From: Lentimicrobiaceae bacterium
Lineage (GTDB): Bacteria; Bacteroidota; Bacteroidia; Bacteroidales; UBA4417
Length of the DNA stretch: 40,755 bases
Direction of reading: 5' to 3'
Assembly (NCBI GenBank): GCA_015657475.1
Contig: JADLKF010000009.1
Span: 402,502 to 443,256, forward strand
Part shown: positions 18,302 through 25,519 of the stretch, piece after piece
Position numbering within the stretch: position 1 is the stretch's first letter
Layout: each line of letters opens with the position of its first letter
Notes under the pieces: model-generated
Database searches by the model: none
Told to the model about the DNA's origin: nothing
Seen by the model: only the letters and a program-made list of their open reading frames with translations
Program-made: the position numbers and the translations under genes

Positions 18302-18374
18302 ATTGGAGTTGAATTAAATTAATACACGAAAAATTTCCCGTAGAGATGCAGGAAACTTAAAAACAGCAGGTGTA

Positions 18375-18686
18375 TTAACTCAATTTTGGCGGTTGCCAGA
18401 TGGAGAGAACGGGAACGGAAGGATTAATTGTTTCGAACGGTTTGTAATCCCTGCGTGAAAAGGAAAAGCAGGCTGGAATTATTGCCGGAGCCTGTTCAAT
18501 AACGGGAGTGCCGCAACAGTTGCATACACAAAAGGGTGAACACTGATCAGCGCTATTGTGATCATTGGTTCCCACTGCTTGCGACGTTTCATGACAGATG
18601 AAATGATCTTCGGCAATGTCGTCGACACATGGAATCGTTGTAAGAAAAACGATATACAGGGATAATATGAAGGAAAACAACTTCAT
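18375..18686 (-). CDS. small exported Cys-cluster protein (DUF6660-like), first gene of efflux operon
   Basis: A 103-residue protein. The start is set at ATG 18686 (MKLFSFILSLYIVFLTTIPC), which gives a clean signal peptide; an upstream in-frame ATG at 18758 would add 24 residues that look non-coding. The mature part has Cys49, Cys53, Cys55, Cys57 and Cys58 (QCSPFCVCNCC) and two isolated Cys residues, plus His32 and His43. This resembles DUF6660, a small family often upstream of Cus/Czc genes in Bacteroidota (from memory). A periplasmic metal-binding or metal-sensing role fits the context: it precedes the pump gene by 73 bp on the same strand. Confidence 0.7.
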   Translation of the reverse strand: MKLFSFILSLYIVFLTTIPCVDDIAEDHFICHETSQAVGTNDHNSADQCSPFCVCNCCGTPVIEQAPAIIPACFSFSRRDYKPFETINPSVPVLSIWQPPKLS

Positions 18687-18695
18687 AGGCTGCTG

Positions 18696-18703
18696 CAAAA
18701 GTA
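18696..18703 (-). promoter_or_regulatory. possible -7 box of the metal-efflux operon
   Basis: The minus strand reads TACTTTTG, a match to TAnnTTTG. It is only 9 bp from the annotated ATG, which would leave almost no leader, and no -33 TTTG is seen at the usual spacing. Low confidence. Confidence 0.25.
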
Positions 18704-19185
18704 CAAAATACTCTGTATATGATATTCCGAATGTTAGAGGTAGATGCTTAGGCTGCATAAACAGGAGGAAAACCGTGTAAATGAGTTATCTCCTTTAAAC
18801 AAGTGCTTGTTACGTGATTGCAGTAAGACAACAATATTAGCCGGAAATGCAAACAGGGTTTAAAATGACTTTTCCGGCTTTGCGGGAAGGTTTCACGGTT
18901 TGCGGTAGCTATTATAAGTGTAATAGATGCAATGAATATTGTATATAATACAATTTAAAAGTTAAATACAACAATTAAAAAAGTAATTAAAACAATATGA
19001 ATATTATATAATACAATAATAAAGGTAAAGAATAATATCAAAATAAAATATAGTAACACAAAAATGTGAAATAATAACAGATAAATATTAAAAAATGATA
19101 TAAAAAATGAATATAATCAATATAATAATATAATTAAAGCTATAAACAATTTATGTAATAACATGATACAAGTATGAAATAAGAT

Positions 19186-19218
19186 ATACAATGTATAAAA
19201 TACATTAAAGTATTGTAT
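19186..19218. promoter_or_regulatory. nested palindromes at the regulator promoter, candidate operator
   Basis: ATACAAT (19186-19192) and ATTGTAT (19212-19218) form a perfect 7-bp inverted repeat that encloses ATGTAT-AAA-ATACAT (19191-19205). The outer right arm overlaps the -7 box at 19216. The arrangement fits autoregulation by the downstream HTH-like protein, which is inference. Confidence 0.5.
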
Positions 19219-19223
19219 ATTTG
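19216..19223 (+). promoter_or_regulatory. -7 box (TATATTTG) of the HTH-like regulator gene
   Basis: An exact match to TAnnTTTG, 28 bp before the chosen ATG at 19252. No TTTG box is present at the -33 spacing; the nested palindrome occupies that place. Confidence 0.55.
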
Positions 19224-19251
19224 CGATGAATCCCTTAACACGAAGAAAATT

Positions 19252-19668
19252 ATGGCAGCAGAAGTGTTGAACCCGGTAGAGCTGGTGGTAAACGAGATGA
19301 AAAGGCAAAATATGAAAGTTGGCAAACTGGCCGATAAGATACGACGCGACCCAAGCAGTGTGCATATTATGCTGAAAAAGAAAAATATGTCGGTTGAAAG
19401 GCTTATCGCCTGTTCGCGGGCGCTGAACCACAATTTTTTGCTTGAACTGGGCTATAAACTGCCATACAAGAGGCCTGACGATACCAAACCGAACCCGCTT
19501 AATCTGACAGTAAAAAGTTTAGAAGCCGGGCTGAAGGATAAAGAGACTAAGATAACAGCATTGCAAAAAGAAATAGATGAATTAAAGATGCAGAAACAGT
19601 TACTTGAAACGGAACTGAATACACTAAAGCAGGTGATGAAGGATATTTTTGCGGCGAGGCAGGTGTGA
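19252..19668 (+). CDS. small HTH-like regulator with C-terminal coiled coil
   Basis: A 138-residue protein. Residues about 5-65 look like an XRE/lambda-repressor-type helix-turn-helix: LVVNEMKRQNMKVGKLADKI, then RRDPSSVHIMLKKKNMSVER and a final helix LIACSRALNHNFLLELG, a closing pattern frequent in Bacteroidota XRE-like proteins. After a Pro-rich linker, residues about 85-135 are a heptad-rich coiled coil (KETKITALQKEIDELKMQKQ), probably for dimerisation. The ATG at 19252 is preferred to a GTG at 19213 because the -7 box would otherwise lie inside the coding region. It is followed by the endonuclease genes on the same strand and may control them, though a separate promoter lies between. Confidence 0.65.
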   Translation: MAAEVLNPVELVVNEMKRQNMKVGKLADKIRRDPSSVHIMLKKKNMSVERLIACSRALNHNFLLELGYKLPYKRPDDTKPNPLNLTVKSLEAGLKDKETKITALQKEIDELKMQKQLLETELNTLKQVMKDIFAARQV

Positions 19669-19779
19669 GATATTAATAACTTAATGTATATATTATATAT
19701 GGCTTGCAATTTAGACAGACAAGAATCTATAGTTTTTACTCTATGCTTTTATTTTATTGATCTTAAATAATTCGACTTT

Positions 19780-19832
19780 ATATTGAATCCATGTAGATCT
19801 TGAGTAAAACCTTCAATATTTGGATTCAATAT
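19780..19832. repeat. 11-bp perfect inverted repeat with T-tract
   Basis: Arms 19780-19790 and 19822-19832 are exact complements around a 31-nt loop, and TTTTT follows on the plus strand. TTCAATATTT is also directly repeated (19812-19821 and 19825-19834). It may end the regulator transcript, or be a remnant of a mobile sequence. Confidence 0.45.
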
Positions 19833-19909
19833 TTTTCCGATTCATGTGCCTAATATAAAGTTGAATAATATTGATTTATTGACCGATTTGATTTATTCAT
19901 TTAGGATTG

Positions 19910-19931
19910 ACAATAGAGAATATACTATTGT
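19910..19931. promoter_or_regulatory. perfect 7-bp dyad upstream of the endonuclease promoter
   Basis: ACAATAG (19910-19916) and CTATTGT (19925-19931) are separated by 8 nt, about 22 bp before the -33-like TTTG. The arm ACAAT is shared with the ATACAAT words at the regulator promoter, so one protein could bind both. Inference. Confidence 0.35.
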
Positions 19932-19953
19932 TAAACGAATTTGTTGTACCAAT

Positions 19954-19981
19954 TTTGCCAGTATGAGAATTATTATCTTTG
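19954..19981 (+). promoter_or_regulatory. candidate promoter of the endonuclease genes
   Basis: TTTG (19954-19957) is followed after 16 nt by TATCTTTG (19974-19981), a match to TAnnTTTG; the spacing is a little short. It would give a leader of roughly 90 nt before ATG 20080. Confidence 0.45.
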
Positions 19982-20079
19982 TGTCTTGTGGAATAAGAGC
20001 AATTAAGTATTTTCGGGCTGTTATCAGTTAAAATGTTTCTATTTCAATTCAAAATGAACAACTGAATAAACTTATAACT

Positions 20080-20232
20080 ATGAATAAGGATTTAATTATT
20101 AAGGCAATAATTTCGGCAATCAGGTTGATTAAAGATGAATTGAATTCTATTGAGAATACTGAGTTAAAAGAAGAGTTTGAAATCACTCTGGAAGAATTAA
20201 AAGTAGCTTTAATTGAAATTAAGAAATTATAA
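20080..20232 (+). CDS. 50-residue acidic helical ORF coupled to the HNH gene
   Basis: A 50-codon ORF, MNKDLIIKAIISAIRLIKDE followed by a Glu/Lys-rich second helix ending LIEIKKL. Its TAA (20230-20232) overlaps the ATG of the HNH endonuclease (20232) as TAATG, so the two are probably translationally coupled. It has two amphipathic helices, no Cys and no signal peptide. I do not recognise the family. Its place is that of an antitoxin, inhibitor or accessory subunit of the nuclease, or of a leader peptide; the sequence does not choose among these. Confidence 0.55.
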   Translation: MNKDLIIKAIISAIRLIKDELNSIENTELKEEFEITLEELKVALIEIKKL

Positions 20233-21020
20233 TGGATAAGACGAAATGGTCAAGAGATGAGTTCATGTTAGTGATGAACTTATACACCAAACTGCGTTAT
20301 GGCCAGTTTAATTATCATAATTCAGAAGTTATTAAAATTGCAAGCCTTATCGGTAAAACACCCGGAGCTGTAGCATTTAAATTGGTTCACTTATCGAGAC
20401 AAGACCCTAAACATAAAGATAGAGTAAAAGGATTAGCTAATCCTGGAAAAAATGCAATTGAAATTTACAACGAATTTGCAAATAATTGGGATGAAATGCT
20501 TTATGAAAGTGAGGTCATTCTAGCTAGATATCAAAACAAAAGAGTTGAAGATATCGCACTTGATGGACAAGATATCGAATATATCGAAAGAGATATTTTA
20601 AATGGCAAAGATGGCATTGATATTGAAAGACTTGTAAAAACAAGAGTTAATCAATCAATATTTAGAAAAGTTGTTTTAAATAACTACTCAAATTCTTGTG
20701 CTATCTGTAATTTAAATATTGATACTCTTTTAGTAGCAAGCCATATATTAAAATGGTCAGCAAATCAGACAAACAGACTAAATCCTGAGAATGGATTATG
20801 CCTATGCAGTATTCATGACAAAGCATTTGAACGTGGATATATTGGAATTCGTAGTGATTATAAGGTATTAATTTCCTCTCGTTTAAATTATATTAAAGAG
20901 AAAGAAACATTTAATGCATTTTTTAAAAGACATGAAAATCATTCAATCAAGCTTCCTGACAAGTTTTATCCTAATCGAGAGTTCTTAGAACAGCACTATG
21001 CAAGTACTTTCATTTCATAA
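20232..21020 (+). CDS. HNH endonuclease with N-terminal DNA-binding-like domain
   Basis: A 262-residue cytoplasmic nuclease. The N-terminal half (about 1-95) has the pattern W-S-R-D-E-F, then IASLIGKTPGAVAFKLVHLS and FANNWDEMLYESE, found at the front of several HNH restriction-type nucleases (from memory). The C-terminal domain is an HNH of the HNH_2 kind: RVNQSIFRKVVLNNY, the Cys156-x2-Cys159 ribbon (CAIC), VASHILKWS with His171 as the general base, NPENGLCLCSIHDKAF with Asn187 and His195, and a final IGIRSDYKV strand. Such enzymes cut foreign or modified DNA and usually sit beside a methyltransferase. None is here; the neighbours are the 50-residue ORF upstream and a second nuclease downstream. 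Confidence 0.85.
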   Translation: MDKTKWSRDEFMLVMNLYTKLRYGQFNYHNSEVIKIASLIGKTPGAVAFKLVHLSRQDPKHKDRVKGLANPGKNAIEIYNEFANNWDEMLYESEVILARYQNKRVEDIALDGQDIEYIERDILNGKDGIDIERLVKTRVNQSIFRKVVLNNYSNSCAICNLNIDTLLVASHILKWSANQTNRLNPENGLCLCSIHDKAFERGYIGIRSDYKVLISSRLNYIKEKETFNAFFKRHENHSIKLPDKFYPNREFLEQHYASTFIS

Positions 21021-21129
21021 CACTTTACCAAACAGGCATAAGTTTGAAGTACTGCTCAATAATACAATTGGAACTTGATTTTGCATCAATGGATGATAAA
21101 ATAGATTTCTTACGCTTCTAGGGAATAAA

Positions 21130-22053
21130 TTGGAAGATGTCGTTGCTGAAGTGATGACAGAGAAAGCTATAGGAACACCTTTTGAAGACTCAATTGAATT
21201 GATATCTGGGCAGAAATTTCCAGATATTATAGCTAAAAGATTATTCGGTGTTGAGGTGAAAACAACAAAGCAAAATCATTGGATTACCACCGGCAATTCA
21301 GTGCTTGAAAGCACTAGAATTGAGGGTATAGAGAGGATATATATGCTTTTTGGTAAAATGATCGATCCGATAGAGTTTAAATGTAGACCTTATGAAGACT
21401 GCCTATCGGATGTTGTTGTAACACATTCTCCTCGTTATTTAATCAATATGAATCTTTCTGAAGGTGAAACCATTTTTGATAGGCTAAAGCTACCATATGA
21501 TGCATTGAGAAATCTTCAGAACCCAATCAAACCAATTACGGATTATTACCGCCAGTTTTTAAAATCAGGTGAAGAGGTTTGGTGGTTGGACCAAGAAGAA
21601 TCAAAAGGGACAGGATTAATAATTAGGCTTTGGAATAATTTATCAATGGGTGAGAAGAAGCAATACATGTTGAAATCAATGATATTGTTTCCAGAGATTT
21701 TTAGTAATCGACCTGATAAATTTAATAGGCTTGCTGTGTGGTTGGTAAATTCTGAAGGAATAGTATGTCCAAACATAAGGGATGTCTTTACTGCTGGAGG
21801 ACGAGGTACTATTGAATGGAGGGGAAAGTATTATGCTCGGGTCCCTCAGATATTCATTCGTTTATCAAATTCTATAAATGAAATTCAGACATTATTAAAT
21901 TGCACCGAGTTAGGAGTTTTAGAGAAATATTGGAAGAAACCCATTGAGAATAAAGAGGAAAATTGGTTGGGTATGATTAAGGAGAATTTGAAATCAACAA
22001 TTTCAATAGACTTGATAGAATATCTTAAAGATAGATTCAATTGCTCAAAATAG
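21130..22053 (+). CDS. PD-(D/E)xK restriction endonuclease-like protein, N-terminus probably frameshifted
   Basis: A 307-residue ORF with a restriction-endonuclease core: GQKFPDIIAKRLFGVEVKTT gives Asp32, Glu42 and Lys44, the PD-(D/E)xK catalytic triad. The remainder (WWLDQEESKGTGLIIRL and beyond) is unassigned, without membrane segments. The ORF opens only with TTG 21130 (or GTG 21151). A short frame from ATG 21089 reads MDDKIDFLRF and meets a stop at 21119-21121; joining it to the downstream frame by one base gives MDDKIDFLRFLGNKLEDVVA, a natural-looking N-terminus. So the gene either uses the weak TTG start or has suffered a one-base deletion near 21118. The nuclease family is clear; specificity is unknown. 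There is no cognate methyltransferase nearby. Confidence 0.7.
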   Translation: MEDVVAEVMTEKAIGTPFEDSIELISGQKFPDIIAKRLFGVEVKTTKQNHWITTGNSVLESTRIEGIERIYMLFGKMIDPIEFKCRPYEDCLSDVVVTHSPRYLINMNLSEGETIFDRLKLPYDALRNLQNPIKPITDYYRQFLKSGEEVWWLDQEESKGTGLIIRLWNNLSMGEKKQYMLKSMILFPEIFSNRPDKFNRLAVWLVNSEGIVCPNIRDVFTAGGRGTIEWRGKYYARVPQIFIRLSNSINEIQTLLNCTELGVLEKYWKKPIENKEENWLGMIKENLKSTISIDLIEYLKDRFNCSK

Positions 22054-22254
22054 AAATACCCAAATTGCTATCCGACTTCTATGTTTTATGACAAATATGG
22101 CGGTGCTAAAGGAATTACTCTGGTTAGCTGGAGTATACTTATAGTAAAGGCTGGGTTACCTTGACATAAAAATATCATAGTCTGGATTTGTCTTATTTCC
22201 AGCTGATTATAATATGCGGGCCAGTCAGGCGTTTAAAGTTTATATGCCGACAAA

Positions 22255-22905
22255 ATGAATGCAAGAATTCTGTTAGTGTTATGTTTAATTATTACCCAGG
22301 TCTCATTTGCCCAGCAGAATAGATTTATCGGAGGCGCATTCCTCAATGTCAATGGGATAGAATTCCAGGGTGATGAGGCAGAATTCTGGGATGAGCCAAC
22401 AACTAAAAATATCGGAGGTACGCTGGGTATGTCGACAGGGCTGTTTGTGAAACGCGAACTGCCCGGCAACCTGAGCGCTTCACTTGAATTGAGGTATATC
22501 AAAAAGGGAAGTATCTATAGTTTTGTGAGCGAGTATGGAACTCATGCATTTGAAACCATGTACCTGAGTTATGTGGAAGTACCGGTGTTGTTAGGATATG
22601 AATTTAATGCCGGAAAAAGGACTTTTTTTCTCGAAAGCGGACCGGCTTTTGCCACTCGTTATTCATACAGCTTTGAATACAACCACCTCTTGAATATCAC
22701 CGGTGCAGAAGGATATAATGATTTCCGAAAGTTCGACGTTTCATGGATCGCAGATATGAAATTTCCTGTCTTCAGTAAATGGAGCAAACATTTTATGCTT
22801 GGTTTAAGGATTTCACATTCAATTATTTCCATCCATAATTATTACCGGATCTACAACTTTGATTACGGAGCCGAGATTGAATATGTTTTTAACGAGATAA
22901 GGTAG
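22255..22905 (+). CDS. PorT-like outer-membrane beta-barrel protein
   Basis: A 216-residue exported protein with signal peptide MNARILLVLCLIITQVSFA (cleavage before Gln-Gln). The mature part shows barrel strands separated by turns: FIGGAFLNVNGIEF, LSASLELRYIKKGS, SYVEVPVLLGYEF, RTFFLESGPAFATRYSYSFE, and a last strand YGAEIEYVFNEIR. LSYVEVPVLL with a following GP-x-F-A is the common pattern of the porin/PorT-type family in Bacteroidota. Its role is unknown. A 200-bp gene-free gap with no recognised element separates it from the nuclease gene. Confidence 0.75.
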   Translation: MNARILLVLCLIITQVSFAQQNRFIGGAFLNVNGIEFQGDEAEFWDEPTTKNIGGTLGMSTGLFVKRELPGNLSASLELRYIKKGSIYSFVSEYGTHAFETMYLSYVEVPVLLGYEFNAGKRTFFLESGPAFATRYSYSFEYNHLLNITGAEGYNDFRKFDVSWIADMKFPVFSKWSKHFMLGLRISHSIISIHNYYRIYNFDYGAEIEYVFNEIR

Positions 22906-22998
22906 GTAACCGGTTCTGATTGTTCATGTATAAGTCAGGAGGTACAATATGCCTTATAGAAATATTTGCAGGAGTTTATGATGTGAATGAAATTTTAC

Positions 22999-23006
22999 TA
23001 TGTTTG
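22999..23006 (+). promoter_or_regulatory. -7 box (TATGTTTG) before the 23061 gene
   Basis: A TAnnTTTG match followed by T, 54 bp before ATG 23061. No -33 TTTG is seen at the normal spacing. Confidence 0.4.
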
Positions 23007-23060
23007 TTATGGGATTGGAATAATCTCAAACTTTTTTAATTATCAGTAGCTTGAGCTTAA

Positions 23061-23804
23061 ATGAGAATGGATTATTGGATATTGATTTCCAGGTTGCTAC
23101 CCGTTTTTATACTGGCGTTTTATCAGAATACTACATTTTCACAAAAAGCTCAATATAGTTTTGAAACCGATTTTTGTTCTTGTTCCGGAACATTTGATTC
23201 AACAAAATATTCAAGGATTCAACTTCGAAATACTTTCACGTATTTATGGAATTCAACATATATGCAAAATGACGCCATAGCCTGGAGTCCGGATGATATA
23301 AAAAACGTTAGTTACAGGAAGATTGATGATGAATGCAAATCGCGACTTGAAGATCTTAATTCTCTTGAATTCGTGGATAATGATTTCTGGAGCAAGATTA
23401 AAGAGGAGAGAATAAAGGCAACAGAAAGCACTTGCGAACTCATGAAAATAACAGCACGCGCGTGGATTGCTCCTGATACGCTCTATGCTTTCAAAACAGA
23501 TGATAGTTTGTGTAATTTTTACAGGGAGGCTCTTGTTGACGGAGATAGTAAACTGATCGAAGCCTGGATCTATCTGAATGAAGCAATGAAAAACAACAAC
23601 GGTGATCCTCAACGTCTCCAGCGTATATTTGATCAGCGATCACGTTCACCCCGGCGGCTTGAATACGCGAGGCAGCAGGTGATGACGTTCGGTTGGTGGA
23701 ACAGCGCAAACCATGTTATTTTTCATGAGGGTAATTCTTATGCATACCAGGATGAGTTTGAAAGACTCTTCATCAAAATTAATTGTGACTGTGAAGAAGA
23801 TTAG
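23061..23804 (+). CDS. exported protein of unknown function
   Basis: A 247-residue protein with a signal peptide (residues about 5-28, ILISRLLPVFILAFYQNTTF then SQ). The mature part has Cys residues in CSCSG near the start, isolated Cys in the middle (ECKSR, STCELM, DSLCNF) and NCDCEED at the very end, so disulfides in the periplasm or outside are likely. A central Trp-rich stretch and YLNEAMKNNNGDPQRLQRIF suggest helices. No known domain recognised. It is on the plus strand with the RDD and TPR genes. Confidence 0.65.
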   Translation: MRMDYWILISRLLPVFILAFYQNTTFSQKAQYSFETDFCSCSGTFDSTKYSRIQLRNTFTYLWNSTYMQNDAIAWSPDDIKNVSYRKIDDECKSRLEDLNSLEFVDNDFWSKIKEERIKATESTCELMKITARAWIAPDTLYAFKTDDSLCNFYREALVDGDSKLIEAWIYLNEAMKNNNGDPQRLQRIFDQRSRSPRRLEYARQQVMTFGWWNSANHVIFHEGNSYAYQDEFERLFIKINCDCEED

Positions 23805-23882
23805 ACATTGAATGCTTGGTGAACCTGTTGTGCTTCATCATTCAGGACGGGAAGATAAAACTGTACACTGATAAAGATATTA

Positions 23883-24275
23883 ATGCAGATCGCGGATAAA
23901 AATCTGAGATTGATCAATTTTATTATCGACATTGTTGTGATAATGGCTATAAACATGGTTTTTAATATAATTATCTCGCTGTTATGTGACAAGGATATTG
24001 TAATAATTGCACTATTGTTCATTTTTATTGGCTATTATTATCTGATGGAAGTTCTTACCGGGAAAACGATAGGGAAGATTGTGACCGGAACCCATGTACA
24101 CATACTTAAAGGGAAAAACAGATGGTTTTGGTTGCTCATGAGGACTTTGCTAAGGTTCAATCCATTAGATACAGCCTCCTATTTGTGCGGTACCGGATCG
24201 GGTACACACGATGTAATGGCTAATACTGTTGTTTGTGTTGATGATAAACGTAACGGGAAGTGTTGGAGTAAATGA
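23883..24275 (+). CDS. RDD family membrane protein
   Basis: A 130-residue integral membrane protein. It has RLINFIIDIVVIMAINMVFN (the R-x-x-N-F-I-I-D opening of RDD domains), a second helix IVIIALLFIFIGYYYLMEVL, then TGKTIGKIVTGTHVHI and a third segment FWLLMRTLLRFNPLD, closing with THDVMANTVVCV. These correspond in order to the conserved Arg, Asp and T-I-G-K features of the RDD family. Members have been linked to cation transport, but function here is open. The gene begins 78 bp after the preceding stop. Confidence 0.85.
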   Translation: MQIADKNLRLINFIIDIVVIMAINMVFNIIISLLCDKDIVIIALLFIFIGYYYLMEVLTGKTIGKIVTGTHVHILKGKNRWFWLLMRTLLRFNPLDTASYLCGTGSGTHDVMANTVVCVDDKRNGKCWSK

Positions 24276-24361
24276 TTAACCAATATAAGGGATCGAAATC
24301 TGCAGGAGACAGAAACGTAAGAATGCTTTTTGACCATTAAATCAATAAAATACAATGAACT

Positions 24362-25369
24362 ATGAAAAAGATTGTCTCATCATTCCTGCTACTATCCATT
24401 GTTCTGCCGGCATTAGCTCAAAAAATTCATACTCCGGCCGAGATCATCAACATAATGGAGAAATCGAAAGTGAGCTATGAAATCGAGATGCTTGATCTGA
24501 AACTTGAATGTGCTGATTATACTGAGAAACTTAACTATCATGATAAATACAGGATTGAAACTGACTCGGGATTATTTACATACAGTTATAGTCCAAACTC
24601 TCTGGCAAAACCATATTTTGACAAGGCTGAACAATATTACAACGAAGGAAAGAACGACTTTGCATTCACTAACTACCAGCTTGCACTAAAAGCTGATTCG
24701 GGTTTATACCTAGTTATGACATATATTGGTCAGCTTTATGAGCACAATAACGATTATGAGAATGCTATTGAATGGTACAAAAAAGCGATAAGTAAAAACT
24801 ATATTGATTACATGGCACATTGGTTTCTCGCCGATGCACTTGTCAAACGTAATGACTTGCAGGGAGCCGTCGATCACATAGTAATTGCCCATATTCTAAA
24901 CCGCAATAATCCCAGAATAAAAGATGCATTATTCCGAATCCTCCATGCTGCTGACTACACGACCGATGACTGGTGCTTCAACCCGCAGATTGAATTGTCA
25001 AAGATATCGGATAACAAGGTAAGTGTTAAGTTTGACTCCAAATGGACCGGCTATGCTGTGGCTAAAGCAGTCTGGGCTTTTGAACCCGGTTATAGCAGAT
25101 CAATGGGTGTAGAACCTGGACATTATTCAACCATAGAAGATAAAGAATGCCTGATATCGCTCCTCATGGGACTGGAAAGTTCGAAAGCTAAGATTAAAAA
25201 GGATGCTCAACTCGTGGTGCTAAAGAAGGCAGCAGAAGATGGTTATATAAACGAATATATAATGTATGAAATCATGCTTCCTCCAAATCCGGATGTGGTG
25301 AATCAGTTGTCAAAGGAAACTATTATGAGAATCAGTGATTATCTTCTGAAATACAGGTTTGCTAAGTAA
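24362..25369 (+). CDS. exported TPR-repeat protein
   Basis: A 335-residue protein with signal peptide MKKIVSSFLLLSIVLPALA (cleavage before Gln). Residues about 82-200 contain three to four TPR units: AKPYFDKAEQYYNEGKNDFA, the next repeat around YIGQLYEHNNDYENAIEWYK, and AHWFLADALVKRNDLQGAVD. The C-terminal 130 residues have no recognised domain. It is probably a periplasmic or surface protein-interaction scaffold. Part of a plus-strand run of exported proteins; the subtilase gene follows 150 bp later. Confidence 0.8.
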   Translation: MKKIVSSFLLLSIVLPALAQKIHTPAEIINIMEKSKVSYEIEMLDLKLECADYTEKLNYHDKYRIETDSGLFTYSYSPNSLAKPYFDKAEQYYNEGKNDFAFTNYQLALKADSGLYLVMTYIGQLYEHNNDYENAIEWYKKAISKNYIDYMAHWFLADALVKRNDLQGAVDHIVIAHILNRNNPRIKDALFRILHAADYTTDDWCFNPQIELSKISDNKVSVKFDSKWTGYAVAKAVWAFEPGYSRSMGVEPGHYSTIEDKECLISLLMGLESSKAKIKKDAQLVVLKKAAEDGYINEYIMYEIMLPPNPDVVNQLSKETIMRISDYLLKYRFAK

Positions 25370-25519
25370 TAAAGGACCCGACGCTAGTAAGATCACATAG
25401 CTGAAGATTCCGGTCAGCATAATCACTGAATCATTTTATTTGGTGTTACACTATGATTTAAAGGCATCATCCGGAACATTTGAATTATAATCAAACGAAC
25501 TCAATAAATCAAACCGAAA

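Larger units (their letters stand above)
18687..19251. other. gene-free, AT-rich, palindrome-rich tract
   Basis: No convincing ORF lies between the efflux operon and the HTH-like regulator. From about 18900 to 19215 the sequence is almost entirely A and T, with repeated ATTGTAT/ATACAAT words, for example a perfect dyad at 18938-18954 (7-bp arms, 3-nt spacer) and another copy at 19011-19017. It contrasts with the surrounding GC-richer genes and marks the left edge of the accessory islet. Confidence 0.7.
19669..20079. other. gene-free spacer between regulator and endonuclease genes
   Basis: A 411-bp AT-rich stretch. It holds an 11-bp inverted repeat (19780-19832), a 7-bp dyad (19910-19931) and a promoter-like sequence (19954-19981). 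I see no convincing protein-coding gene in it. Confidence 0.6.

Noticed and set aside
19846-20031. 61-codon ORF upstream of the endonuclease genes
   Set aside because: It opens with GTG, has no family resemblance, and the candidate promoter and dyad lie inside it; AT-rich DNA gives such frames easily.
21105-21125. Programmed -1 frameshift site for the nuclease gene
   Set aside because: No X-XXY-YYZ heptamer or downstream stem-loop; a simple deletion or alternative start is more likely.
18760-22255. Integrase, transposase or attachment-site repeats bordering the nuclease islet
   Set aside because: None was found; the islet call rests only on base composition and gene content.
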